From contig CP071497.1 of assembly GCA_017354895.1 (NCBI GenBank), positions 4,402,001-4,466,000 on the forward strand: DNA of 64,000 nt, written 5' to 3'. Both the position numbers and the translations under genes were made by a program. Below are positions 34,242 to 45,299 of this stretch, in pieces. The stretch's first letter is position 1. Every line of letters starts with the position of its first letter. This DNA is from Podospora comata. Taxonomy: Eukaryota > Ascomycota > Sordariomycetes > Sordariales > Podosporaceae. The notes beneath the pieces are model-generated. The model was not told the DNA's origin, did no database searches, and saw only the letters and a list, made by a program, of their open reading frames with translations.

Positions 34242-35487
34242 GGATATTCCCTCCCCCCCCCCATCCTCCGCATCATCCTCCACCTCGGCACGATACACCT
34301 CGCCCAGAACCTCTTCATCACTATCCAGCATACTCCTCCCAGCCATCGTGTGTGTGAAAGGTCCCTTCATCCCCTCCATGGCAGCCTCCTCCCCAGCTCC
34401 AGGCATTGTGCTCCCGCCGAAGGTCTTGAGTCCGTATAGAGGGCCGGGCGGTTGCTTCTTGTATCCGGAAGTAGACCGGGTCGCGCGGGAGATGAGCTTG
34501 TTGATGAAGCCTTTGTAGAGCGGGCGGACGACAGGGACGCCGATGCAGATCATGGTGATGGCGATTTCAGCGGCGGACCAGACAATCAGGCCTACTGTGT
34601 CCTCTGGTTAGGAATTGTTAGCGAGCTCCGAAGTGTACGAGGCAAGTAGAGGTGGTGGCTTACTGGTATAGTTCTCACTTGATAGGTTGGGAACTTCAAT
34701 GGTTCTTTTGATACCGCATGCACCGGCTATCAAACCAAGGCTCATGCTAGCTACGATGACGATTTTCTCGCGTTTATTCATTTGAAGGTTCCATAGGAAC
34801 ACCCAAGGGAAAATGGCGAAGAAGAAGTCGGCGAAGACGCAGAGGACTGTTAAGGTCAGTGGGTCAAAAGCTCAAGACGAAGGTGCATTGCCAGGACACT
34901 AGGACATACTGCACAAGGTAAAAGACACCGGCGTAGTGTTGATGTAGCAATAACCCCCTGGAATCCGTCTGTCGTACAGGTACGCCGGCGGAGAGCACTG
35001 CAGCCAAAATACAAAGCAGACAGAGATTGACGCCGCCATCAGACTCCCCATCGTAATCCAGATAACTACCTTGTGCCACGTTTGGGTGACAAGACGCAGC
35101 AAGAAGAGCCCCAGTGACCACTTTGCCACAGCCATGCCCACCACGGCAAACGTCTGGCCGATGGCTTCGAACAAGATGGCTTTGACGAGGTCTTCGACGT
35201 CTGCTATGTCGACCATGTTCTGGCCGAAGCCGTGCTGGGCCGCAATGGTCGTCATAATGGTGTAGCATAGTAGGAGGACCTGTATTGAGAGTTAATCATC
35301 ATGGCATTCTGGGGCCTTTACCCAGGGAGAGACTCACAAAGGCGAAGTTGTAGACGTGGTCATCGAGGCCGTAGCTTTCCACCACATAGGTTCTGGTGTA
35401 GATGCGAAGTAGCACAAAGACGAAAGTCAAAGCTGTGACTATCCACATGACGGAGACCGCCCATGGGCCGTCACCTCCGAAGGTCAT
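34236..35487 (-). CDS. Rhodopsin-domain integral membrane protein, four exons, 356 aa
   Basis: Exons 35487-35338, 35279-34910, 34846-34664, 34603-34236. The introns are GTGAGT..ACAG, GTATGT..ACAG and GTAAGC..CCAG, giving 356 aa. Seven hydrophobic segments start at VSVMWIVTALTFVFVLLRIY. The family loop motif GLDDHVYNFAFV follows, with the first D of the usual DD pair kept. A middle region has QTFAVVGMAVAKWSLGLFLLR and a Cys pair (FWLQCSP...GGYCYIN). FADFFFAIFPWVFLWNLQM in helix 5 matches the D-x2-x2-P-x-x-x-W pattern. The acidic cytosolic tail ends in the short repeat at 34178-34241, which supplies the stop codon. The gene is GC-normal and intact although flanked by RIP-damaged elements. It is not a close duplicate of the gene at 17-18.6 kb. 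Confidence 0.9.
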
Positions 35488-36042
35488 GATTGGAGAGTTG
35501 CTGTTGTGAGGAGCAGACTCGCGGTTCAGTGCCGAGAAGAAGTTGTTTAGGTGCTCTCTTCTTGCTCAAAGGCGCCGTGGGCTCAGACTTTAAGGGACAG
35601 ATATATTTCAGGGTGTGGTGTCAGGGGTAACTGCGAGACCCAACTGCAAGAAAAGTCTCGACTCTGATGTATCCCATGCTAGAAATCAGCGAAAGATCAT
35701 CGAAGAACAAATTCGGAAGGAAGAAATAATACCGGTTTCCATCCCTGTTCGAGCCGGGCAAGTTTGACCAGGTCCTCGGGGTCCTCGATGGCGTCTGCCT
35801 CTTGTGTGAGTGGATCAAACGGGTGTTGGCGCCATATCAGGGGTTCTGTGGCTGGTGGGCATCGCGAATTGAAATGCAATAAGTGCAAATCTACGGCCAC
35901 CGCTCTGTAACTCCGCGGGTTTTCCGCACACACCTTCGCCTTAGATGAGGTTACACTGCAAAAGATCCCTTCCGCTGGCAAGCGTAAACTCGGTTCCCTG
36001 GGGGAATCAGTCCATTTTCCCACCCACTATTGGAAGATTAGA
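35488..36042. other. Intergenic
   Basis: Promoter side of the rhodopsin-domain gene. GC-normal; short open frames only. Confidence 0.45.
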
Positions 36043-36257
36043 GAGTCTTAGCAAACTGGGCCAACAGGCAACGGTGACAATTCTCCAGCCGAGACATTCC
36101 CGGCGTTTTATTGTATAAGTGATAGCCAACCGGATGCAAAGAACTCCACTATTAAAATCCTTGTTATGAGCCCTTTGTAAAAGCCCTTGTTGGAAAGCTC
36201 AACTAAGAAATCCCTGTTCAGGAGCTCCACTGTAAAAACCCCCCTGTTTATCTCAAA
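36043..36257 (+). repeat. Dispersed repeat R3, copy 1
   Basis: About 215 bp (GAGTCTTAGCAAACTGGGCC ... CCCCTGTTTATCT) match 58054-58267 in the same orientation. The part from about 36195 also matches 47632-47694 inverted. The 58-kb copy carries the C-to-T / G-to-A changes. No coding capacity. Confidence 0.85.
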
Positions 36258-38416
36258 AGCTCTACCATCAAATCTTAGAAGGCTCTCGGCGGGAGGGATA
36301 AAGACGAGCAGCTTCCCCTCCCCTGTGCAGAGCCCGGGCAAGCATAGTGGGGCACATGCGGGGCGGCAGACAGGAGCGAAGAATGGCAGAATCCGCACTG
36401 AGAGCCTAGATCCGAACCCGCAGATTTTGGCTTTTGGCGGATCAAAGGGAAACAAGGGTCCCGTCAGAAATCACAAAATCAACAATCTCCGCGCTGCTTT
36501 TTGGGATACTATAAGGAGAGGGAGTGGGGAACGGTGAATAGATAAAGTCCTAGGTCCGATCATAATTGTGGTTCTTTGAGAGTGAGGTTCTCCAGGTCAA
36601 TGCCCGTAGCAGCGAAGCCCGAGATAAGGGTGTAAGATAGTCCGCAATCTTATCTATTTATCTTCTGCAGAGAATTTGGTTGCTTCATTTCTATGCACGC
36701 TATAGTCAAGAGTATAAGCTCCCTTAAGAAACTGGAGCTCAATATTAAAAACAGAAGCCTTTAAGGGAGCTGAAAATGCAGCGTTTTGCGCGATTTCGGG
36801 AGTACCGACTTTCCCCATGTAGACCACAGCGCGTGAAATTAAAAGATACTTCGTGTAACACTTTTCTGTAATTCTATTACGGGCTGCAACAGACGAGGAC
36901 TGAACAGCTGCATCAAGAACTATAATCGTGTTGAAGGAAGCGCTCTGCCCAAATCCGAGTCCCAGAGATCATTGCCGGAGGATTATGCCATGCGGGGACT
37001 TGTTTGGGCGGACAGAGTGTCTCCCAGCGATTGTTTCTCGAACGAGAAGATCGACGATGACGAAAAGTATTTTGAAGTAGCTTCCATGGCAGAAGAGCGC
37101 AAGGGGCGTGTGCTGTGGCTGGGACACAAGATGAGGGAGGGGAAGTAGCGCCAGGTTTCAAGGAGCGTATTGTATTGTAATGCGTATGAGGTCGAGAAAA
37201 TATCGGATAGAACCCTGGCTTCGCATTGAATTCCCAATGTATCCCGGAGACGACTCGCTGATGGGAGTGTTGTTTGCTAAGCTCGACCCAGTGCGTCTCA
37301 TCACTGGTTTCCCACGAGTTTGCCGCGCTCGAGTTGCCATGTCGAGACTCCTCCCATCCGTCTCTGTAGTCCGTGCGACCAACAACCTATTGTTTGGCTA
37401 TATATCCACCTTGAGGCTCTGGTGTTTTGACTCTCGTGTATTAGCGAAATATCGAATTGTCCTCAGTCCACTGCGGCCGCTTGCCCGGCCAACTTACTGC
37501 CTGGACCATGCTGACGTCAAACGAAGACCACCAGCTGTCATGACCAAGCGCTTCTAAGTTTCAATCTCTCTCGATCCCTCCATCCAGGGTACCTGGCCTG
37601 CTGCGAGAGTGGATTTCAGGCTCGCACCCTGCTCCACTCTTGCATCAGCCGCATTAGCGCTTGGCCGACCAACTTCCAAGGGCCCAAATTGGGGAGACCA
37701 ATGCACTAGCAGCGCGGGCAAACGAGCCGTGTTACGCTTCATGGAAAGGCATGATCCTGCTCGGCTGCTGAAATGGGCAGGTAAAATCGAGCGATCTAGT
37801 TCTACACAGTATACTTCGATATTTCCAACGTCTGCCTGGTCGCGGCCTCAATGAGCTTTTCTACGCGAGAGCGGGATTTTTGCGTTGATGGGCGGTTACA
37901 TTGGGGCGATTCACAAGAGGTTAGTATACCTGGCCCTATGGTCGCCGCTATCGTCGCCGCCATCACTGACGCATGCTTGCCAGGGTACTGGGCGCCAGCA
38001 TCAACCGTGAACCCATGCTTAGCCAGAACGAAGAGTGCTACATCTGGCATCGACTGAGCGCTTCCAGTTGATTCTTGCTGACCAGGAACACAGGCAGCGA
38101 TGAGAAAGACCGAGGGCACTATGGAAGCGAGGTCACCCATTGGGCTTCTCTGGGTCAGGGGGACTGTATCAGCAATCCAAGAAAACCAAGTCAAGCTTTA
38201 GCCATCGACAAATTCCACAACAAATTCCAGTTACTAACCGCTAGCTGCTAATCAATCGTGAACTCGCTACTCGGAGTACACGCAGAAGCTGGAGGACCAG
38301 ACCGGGTATTTCCGTTATACCCACTTAACTGTCCAACACTGTTAGATGCATATCGTCAAAGACAAACCCCGCACCAACTCGCAAGACCAACAGTCCACGA
38401 AATTCCGAGGACCACG
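36258..38416. other. Non-coding or unassigned interval
   Basis: About 2.2 kb. A 130-codon frame on the minus strand (38194-37802) starts with a hydrophobic stretch and could be a small secreted protein, but it has no recognisable domain and I do not annotate it as a gene. The rest holds short frames without support. Confidence 0.4.
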
Positions 38417-40161
38417 ATGCAAGCTTCCACCGATCACGAGCGGCGCTGCTACTGCGGTAAGCTATACCAAACCATATCATCGCTAGGGCGACATACGAGA
38501 GGATGCCCTGCATTCTCTAATGATTGCCAGCGGTTTCTGCGACTACTCGCATATCTGGAGCCTGGACCTGTGCCCGGTGACCTTTTCCGTCGAGCCCTTT
38601 TCCCCTTTCGAAAATGGAACGAAAACGGAAACGAATCACGGGAACGGCCATTCCAGCTTCCCGATATTTTCTCCGACGAAGGCCGACTGGTCAAGGCAGT
38701 GATGGATGCGATCGACACCCATGCTGTGCGTGTGACGATTGGATCATCAGTGCCCCATGGGGACCCATGGTGGGCACACCGTAATTTCGAACTGCCAGAA
38801 TCCTCACGGACATTTATCCAAAACAGCGTTGACTGTTTGAGTGGGCAGTTGGATTCGGCGAGACTTGTTTTTCATGGGTTTCCCATCTCTGATCTCGACG
38901 TCAGGTAAGACCCCATTCTCCATCATCGCAACAAACTCGGTATTGATCCTCTAGATTTGTCGAGAAAGGAAACGCGCTCCTCCCTTCCGTAGTCCCTCTC
39001 TTACAAAAGTTTCCCGTGGATAAGCTGCTACCGGGGGAGCTCCCCAGCACGATTGAAGTGTGCATCTCTATGTCGCATTTCGGGGACCATGACTTTAAGG
39101 AGCATGTACTGGCAGTGGCGGAAACCCTGGCGGGCCGAATAGGGCCGTCGCCCCTTGATTTCAGTATCGCTCTCCGCAAAGCTACCTTAGCGCTAGCTAA
39201 TGGGCAAATGGTATCCGTTTGGCCATCCCTTGGGCTGGACCGAAAGGGAAATAGTCAGCGAGCAGAGGCGGTACTTTTCCGCGCCCAGCAGTGTATTGAA
39301 CTCGGCCACCTATCTGAGGCCTGGAAACTAGTCGGTCAGTGGACACCATTTCATGCAGCCCAGCCTTCGAGTCTTGAGACTGTTATGTCTTCGCGCTTAG
39401 ACTTAATGAAAGGCAAACTGCATCGTTTTCAAGGGAATTTTGGGGCGGCTCGTCAATACCTCGAACCTCTCTCGACCCAATACCCTCCTACTCGGGTACA
39501 GTTTTCGGCTCGCCTACACCTCATCGCCGTATATACCGAGCTTGGTCTTTGGGAGAAAGCACAAACCGTGGCGGATAGTATCGAGGTTGCAAGTGGGCGG
39601 CAGCGCCGCCTTTACCGGCTGGCACAGGCGGAGCTGCTCCTTTCCCGAGTCCTCTGCGGGTTCGAGGAGGATCTACCGCCCTCGAAGGGTCTTTTTACGG
39701 AAATTGTTAGTGAATACGAGGGGCTGGGGGGGGTGCCGTCTGGGAAAACAATGAGAAGGAACTTCTTTCGCGCATGCTTCGGCCTTGCCGTTATAGGCCA
39801 CCTGCAGCGAAGGGGCCAGGGTTTGTTCGGTGCTTTGGGTACCCTAAGCGGCTGGGAGCTTGCGTACCGAGCATCAAGGGAGTGCTTGGTTGTTGCCGAG
39901 GGCTTCCCCGATCTGATATGTCACTTAGCTATGGCCCAGGTGCAATTATCCTCCGTCGCCGTTCAGTCAGGTCCTTCCCTCGAGCGAGCTAGACAGATCT
40001 GGGCCGAGTTGACGAGTCAAGGCCTTGAGCAGAGGTTCTGTTTCACAAACCTTGGAACTCGTTGGGTTGACATGGTATCCGAGTGGCTGGAAGCCTCGGG
40101 CTGTCCACGTATCGTGTCACAGTGGGGTGGAACTGCAGGTAACGCACGGGAAGGAGATTAG
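38417..40161 (+). CDS. Intact member of a repeated family: C2HC zinc finger plus helical-repeat (TPR-like) protein, 564 aa
   Basis: Exon 1 is 38417-38904 and exon 2 38955-40161, with a 50-nt intron (GTAAGA..CTAG). The product is 564 aa from the first ATG in frame. Residues 11-30 form a finger-like CYCGKLYQTISSLGRHTRGC, with candidate zinc ligands C11, C13, H26 and C30. Residues ~34-75 (FLRLLAYLEPGPVPGDLFRRALFP) resemble the winged-helix part that follows the NB-ARC module in fungal NLR proteins. From ~150 on the protein is helical, with TPR-like pairs (AQQCIELGHLSEAWKLVGQW, LHLIAVYTELGLWEKAQTVA, ARQIWAEL). Related fragments occur at 24.7, 31.6, 49.0 and 57.4 kb, and the intron position is conserved at 49.2 kb. 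No nucleotide-binding motif is present. The NLR relationship is an inference; function is unknown. Confidence 0.75.
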
Positions 40162-40756
40162 ACTGGTGAATGGTGATGCGCATGTATCTCATGCCAAAGT
40201 GGGTCCGGTGACCCTCTCACAGATCTATTTCGCACGGGGTCATGTGTCAAACTAAAGATCGGGTAACTGGATTCTGCTATGCAGAAGTGGGGCAGTTGAC
40301 AGATTAGTGGACCCACCTTGCACCGACAGGGCTTGCGTGGATCAACGCGGCAAGTTTGGTTGCCGTTAACAACAAATACATGTAACCTTTGCACCACCGC
40401 TCATGTTTAATGCATACCCCCTACCTATTCTGCACCACCTACCAGTTAAGGCTCTTCCTGGCCCACGACTACAGGCAAGGGTTAAGGGTGATATCTCCTT
40501 TCGTTCGCTAGTACGCCTCTCGTATATGCACGATAAGGTCAAATGCGCCAGAAAGCAAGTTACCGGCTGACGGAGTAGCGGATCAACTGCACAGTGCGAG
40601 GTATAGCAGAGACAAGTCGAGGTCTCTTGCAGGAACAGGATGGCTCAGCCATAAGGACCTGCGGAGACTCACCGAACGACAAGGCTATAGACCGAGACGG
40701 ATCGGGAAGCAACGCCTAGCCGCCAATGCTATCCAATTCTTATACAAACCTTAACT
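40162..40756. other. Intergenic
   Basis: About 600 bp, GC-normal, with no supported gene. Confidence 0.45.
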
Positions 40757-41455
40757 TTGCAACACTTCGCCGCAAAAGTTGTTACCTACTCCCTTGTCTA
40801 TTACCAATCTCAAGCTAACCGGGCTAAAATCATAACGACACAAACGAGAACGCGACAAACGAGGTCAAGAACGCAACCAACGAGGTCAAGAAAGCAACCA
40901 ACGAGGTCAAGAAAGCAACCAACGAGGTCAAGAAAGCAACCAACGAGGTCAAGAAAGCAACAAACGAGAAAGCCACAAACAAGGTCAAGAAAGCAACGCA
41001 CCCTGGTCGAGCATTTCACAAAGCATCTTCGCGCCGTCGTGGACTTTCTGTTGCGCGATCCCAAGTCCGACTTTGTGTTCTTGTTCAGCCACAATGACAT
41101 GCCCGAGACCGACATTTTGAAGAGGAGCCGGCTGCCAGATGAGGATGTTGTGATTCTCTTCCAAGACGCCACCGTTGTGGAGTTGTACCGTGACAACCCA
41201 GAGACCCTGCCGCAACATATGCCCGAGACTATAGCGGAAAGGTGGCTTTCTCGCCAACATGGGCCATCAGCCGTAGTTCTGCCACGCTGGATGGTGGACA
41301 AGGAGGATTTTAATAGTTTAATAACATTCGATGATTATTGGAATGAATGGAGGGGACAAATAGAAGAGGAGTGTTGGAAGTCGTTGGAAACAAGACATCG
41401 CCGATATCTGTCATGTGAAGCGGTCTACGCCTCGTGTCGACAAGTTCAGGGTTAA
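40757..41455 (+). CDS. Unrecognised protein with basic tandem-repeat N-terminus
   Basis: The open frame lacks an ATG near its beginning, so the start is probably in an upstream exon or the gene is partial. The N-terminal ~70 residues are built from a 21-bp minisatellite read as repeats of PTRSRKQ, strongly basic. The remaining ~145 residues look like ordinary coding sequence (AVVDFLLRDPKSDFVFLFSH, DEDVVILFQDATVVELYRDN, ITFDDYWNEWRGQIEEECW) and include acidic and aromatic patches. No known family was recognised, and there are no membrane segments. Confidence 0.45.
   Translation: MQHFAAKVVTYSLVYYQSQANRAKIITTQTRTRQTRSRTQPTRSRKQPTRSRKQPTRSRKQPTRSRKQQTRKPQTRSRKQRTLVEHFTKHLRAVVDFLLRDPKSDFVFLFSHNDMPETDILKRSRLPDEDVVILFQDATVVELYRDNPETLPQHMPETIAERWLSRQHGPSAVVLPRWMVDKEDFNSLITFDDYWNEWRGQIEEECWKSLETRHRRYLSCEAVYASCRQVQG
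40858..40999 (+). repeat. 21-bp minisatellite
   Basis: About six units of AACGAGGTCAAGAAAGCAACC, the middle ones identical and the last two shortened or altered. The unit is a multiple of three and all three plus-strand frames stay open across it. They read PTRSRKQ in the frame that continues into the longer ORF, NEVKKAT in a second frame and a QRGQESN-type repeat in the third. Confidence 0.9.
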
Positions 41456-41966
41456 TATTAGATCTATTGGGTTTTGGATTTTCAGTGCCTGAATTTGTTG
41501 TGTCTCGCGGATTTGGCGATCTCCTTCTGAAACTTGATTTTGATTCTCCCACCGTTTTGTTGGTAGATAAAAAACGGGAAAGGTTACCGACGCCACAGTC
41601 ATTGTTCGTTGGTACAGGGTGGGGGTTCACGGAGTACTTAACTATAAATAGTTAGTGCGGTGTAAGAGTGGGTCCAGTGGCTTGCTTCAAGTCCAGATCG
41701 CATGGAAGAAGCGCACCAACCCCATCTCAAGTTGACATCCCTTTAACCGTCGACTGGGCCAATTTTTATCTGGACCAATCAGCGTCCCGGAATATAAACA
41801 TTTCAGTACGTCTGCTTTTAATACTCGAGATTTAACAACTTATCACTCAACTACCACAGAGGCATATAGCTGCGACTAACTAGTTTCCAACAGAACCTTC
41901 AACATCCAAGATCTTAGCGGGGTCTTCGCCCCCTGGAATTCTCGGTCCCGAGGTCGATAGGAGGGA
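41456..41966. other. Intergenic
   Basis: About 500 bp between convergent genes, with no supported feature. Confidence 0.45.
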
Positions 41967-42728
41967 TTAGACATCGCTCCGATTCCTCGAGTAGCTCCAA
42001 TATAATCGCCATAACGTCCACTCCCAGACCGGAAAACATGCAAAAATGCATTGTTGCAAGTGACTGTTGAAGATAACATTGGCATAATCGAGTCCTAGAA
42101 AGACTACTGTCAAAATAAATGCAACGAACGAATCAGCAGCAGCGCTCCAGAACCGGTAATTTCTGACAGGGTCGATGCAATCATTGTTCGATAGGGTGAT
42201 TACCGGTGGGGTCATTATATCGAGAAAAATAGCGATGTGGGTGAAAGCAAGAGATGCCCAAAGGAGGGGGTGGCCATGTTTCAAGTTAAGCTAGATTCCT
42301 AAGCCGAAACAAACAAGTTTAAGGAATCCAGCGAGTAACCAAAGACGTATGCGATAACTGGTCTTCTCGAATCGACTTCTGACAAGAGGGTGAGCTATCA
42401 CGACATTCTTCATGCCCGTTGTTAGCATGTACATATCGAGGGAGCTTCGGATAGTTGCACCTACCTCTCCAACACCGATAGAGATGAATATAGTAATCTT
42501 CCAACACACGCCGAAGTAACGTGACGCAACGTCGGGCTTCACTGCCGCAGCAATAACAAGGGATGTGGTCGCCAAGCAGAGCATCACGAAGGATATAAAG
42601 CCTGCCCACTTCGATGTCCTGGTCCGACCCTTGCAGTAAGGGAAAAAGGAAGATATCGCACAAGACAAAAGAGAGAAGAGAACAAAAAAGAAGGATGCGA
42701 GTAAGTGAGTGTCCTTAATCCAGTCCAT
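41967..42728 (-). pseudogene. Multi-pass membrane protein gene interrupted by one TAG stop
   Basis: One frame runs from ATG at 42728 to the stop at 41967 with a single internal TAG at 42288-42290 (about codon 146). Both halves read as one membrane protein of about 253 residues. Hydrophobic segments include LLASFFFVLFSLLSCAISSF, WAGFISFVMLCLATTSLVIA, ITIFISIGVGEV, LWLLAGFLKLVCFGLG, then after the stop LLWASLAFTHIAIFLDI and FVAFILTVVFLGLDYANVIF, about seven in all. A C-to-T change would turn CAG (Gln) into this TAG. A stop-ended 145-aa product is possible but would lose the last helices. The family is not recognised. It is divergent from the membrane gene at 43.1 kb, with about 350 bp between starts. 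Confidence 0.65.
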
Positions 42729-43074
42729 GATGGTAGGTTAGTTGGCAATGGAGAAGTTCGATTCCCTGAGGGGATATTCAGATTTAAACCTCCTCGAACA
42801 TCCCGCGCCACGGCGATCTTGCTGGCAAGGATTACTCTGCCGCGAAACTTCCCTTGCAGACGAGTGGGTACTGTACAGTGTACCCTGGACACGCCAAGTC
42901 CGGAGTGCATCCTGCGGGTTTTTGCAGCTGCAGTCGTCGATGACTGACTGTCGGCAATGCACTCGGTGGCAGCCCGTAATATCTAAGCGAGCGCGCGTCT
43001 AAGCTATTGTATAATAGAGGGAACAATCCGTTCTATTCGTTTTGCAAAATGCTTTTCCGGGCCATTGAACAACC

Positions 43075-43972
43075 ATGGCCATGTTGCGAGACTTGGAGGC
43101 CCAGCAACCGCTCCTTGCCCGTCGTCCCCGCCACACAGCTAGGCGAGGAGCCAGTTTGCTATTCAAAATTGCTCAACACAGCTCTGTTACGCTTATCACT
43201 TGCCTTATTTTTGCACTCCTTTCCTCCAGTCTGCCTGCCTTTCCTCCAACGTTGCTACCACCCGACAAACCCGAAGCATACATTGCACTTCATCTTGCTT
43301 TGACACTCTCCGGAAAGCGGGTTTGCCTTCAAACGACAGCTTGCATAGACACACAGATACAAGCCCATCTCAAGGATTGGTACTCGGCGTTGGAACTAGA
43401 TTACATTAAGGCATTAACGAAGTCGGAGGTACTCGACAGCTTTTTTTCCGCCGTTCTTTTTAATGTGTTTCCCATACTGACCGGCCTATGCACACTCTTT
43501 TTTGGGCCCGATATAAATGTCCTTTTTACCGCCATTGTTATAGGTTTTTCCTCAGTGGCATTCTCGTATATTTTCGAATGGAATGTACACTATTTACAAG
43601 TGTCTTGGGAGGCAAGGATAGAGAGAGACAAGATGTAAGTTGGGTGTTTACCTCCTGCAAAAACTCGACTGACCACCTCGCAGATTAAAAGATGGACCAT
43701 CCCAAAGACACACTGCTTGTCAGGAAGAATATGTAGCGGCAAGACAAAAGAGGTGCGATCTTTTAACCGCTCAGGAATCTCTAATTCTCTGTGTCATTTA
43801 TCTCTTTTCATATTTTTGGCCGAATAGTAATACAGCACCAAAGACTATTATCTTAAAAGATGCTTTGTCGCTAGGGACCTCCTTCACTAAAATTAGCAAG
43901 AGTTGGGTTGTGGTGCGGCCACAAATCTCATTTCTACTAGATAGGCAAGACCAAGACAGCACAGATGTGTGA
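43075..43972 (+). CDS. Uncharacterised membrane protein, two exons, 282 aa
   Basis: Exon 1 is 43075-43634 and exon 2 43684-43972, with an intron at 43635-43683 (GTAAGT, CTGAC, CGCAG). The spliced frame gives 282 aa. After a basic N-terminus (~25 residues) comes a hydrophobic segment (SVTLITCLIFALLSSSLPAF), a ~60-residue loop with two cysteines, and two further hydrophobic segments (FFSAVLFNVFPILTGLCTLF, NVLFTAIVIGFSSVAFSYIF). Exon 2 adds a soluble segment, a short hydrophobic helix (LILCVIYLFSYFW) and an acidic end. I do not recognise the family. It lies head-to-head with the interrupted membrane gene at 42.7 kb, so the two could share a promoter. Confidence 0.65.
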
Positions 43973-44119
43973 CAGATGGCATCGGGCTGCACCATGTCCT
44001 CGGGCCTGTCGCTCCTCTGTTGGGAATCAGAAATATTTCCAGAGATAAGTTCACGCCCACACTCCCCACATTCTACCCCTGCTGCATCCATCCTTGCTAG
44101 GTATCCTTGCCGCCTTGCC

Positions 44120-44345
44120 ATATTCTTGCCATCCTTGCCATCCTTGCCTTCCTTGGCTTCCTTGGCTTCCTTGCCTTCCTTTGTTGCATTTGTTGCATTT
44201 GTTGTATTTGTTGCATTTGTTGCCTTTGTTGCCTTTGTTGCCTTTGTTGCCTTTGTTGCCTTTGTTGCTTTTGTTGCCTTTATTGACCTTGTTGCCCTTG
44301 TTGCCCTTGTTGCCCTTGTTGCCCTTATTGCCCTTGTCTTAGTGC
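44120..44345 (+). repeat. 9-bp tandem array (TTGTTGCCT-like)
   Basis: More than twenty tandem 9-bp units of the TTGTTGCCT / TTGTTGCAT / TTGTTGCCC type, preceded by CCTTGCCAT units. On the minus strand this reads as lysine-alanine-threonine tripeptides, on the plus strand as FVAFVA repeats. Units are multiples of three in both, so open frames here are uninformative about a gene. Confidence 0.9.
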
Positions 44346-44370
44346 CCTTCCTTTCCTTTGTTGTCATTCC

Positions 44371-45299
44371 GCTTTTTCGTGCCTATCGTTTTGAGAGCTG
44401 CCATGGACACGGTTGCGTGGCACCTTGTCCAACCGCTGTCGAGAAAGCCCTCGACTCGCCCGTGCAGGCTTGATACCGAATGGATGCAGTTTATATCGAA
44501 CTGTCGGGTGTCGAGAGTATATTCTTCGGGGAAGGCCGTTTCCCTGTCTGGCTTGCTTTGTTGAGCCAGGGACGCTGTGTGCGATGGGCTGATATCGATA
44601 ACGATAAAGGATAAGGGGAACGGTCTAACCTTAAAAGGAAAGTCATGTGACGAATCGGGGCGCAGACCGCTTGCAGATGCTGCTTCCGAGTCAAGGTCAG
44701 AATGTGTGTAACGAGAAGTGAGGCCAAAAAGCAGGCGAAAGCTAATAAATATATCAAACTTAATAGGTGAAAAAGGAAAGCTACAAAAGTATATAAATCC
44801 AACAGAAAACCAGCCCGAAGAGCAACAACCTGGTCTGGCAAAAGGTGGGCCTGGGAGCACCGCTGTCATCAACTTCCCAGTCAGAATAAACATTCAGTAC
44901 AAAGATCGCCCAGTATATGAGTCCAGGAAGGTTGCGTCAATTTCCCAGTCTCAGAAAACATTACTCTCAAAGAGGAACCACAATTATACTCCGACCTGGA
45001 CTTTATCTTTTAGAAAGACCTATGGATGTCCTTATGATTAAGAGTAACAATGGCGACCGGAGATTGTTTAATATCTGGCTAAGGTTCTGCAGTTTCCAAG
45101 CGCCGTTTGTGGAGCGCTGAAACACGACACTGGATTGTAGCGTGTGCCTATACGACTCCGAAAACAGCTCCAAGCGGCCAGGGTAGACGCGATCGACCAC
45201 TTACAGTACTGTACCTCCCGTCAGTTTCAATCTCTTGTTAAAATCGGTCCTCTGGTTTACATATAGTTAACGTCCAGCCGTGCACAACCTTGGTTACCT
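44371..45299. other. Intergenic
   Basis: About 900 bp with short overlapping frames. No supported gene. Confidence 0.45.

Noticed and set aside
37802-38194. 130-codon minus-strand frame with a hydrophobic start
   Set aside because: Possible small secreted protein, but no domain, and the signal-like start is weak. Not enough to call a gene.
43976-44473. 165-codon plus-strand frame rich in FVA repeats, and a 189-codon minus-strand frame rich in KAT repeats
   Set aside because: Both are open only because of the 9-bp tandem array; the minus frame also overlaps exon 2 of the membrane gene at 43.1-43.97 kb.
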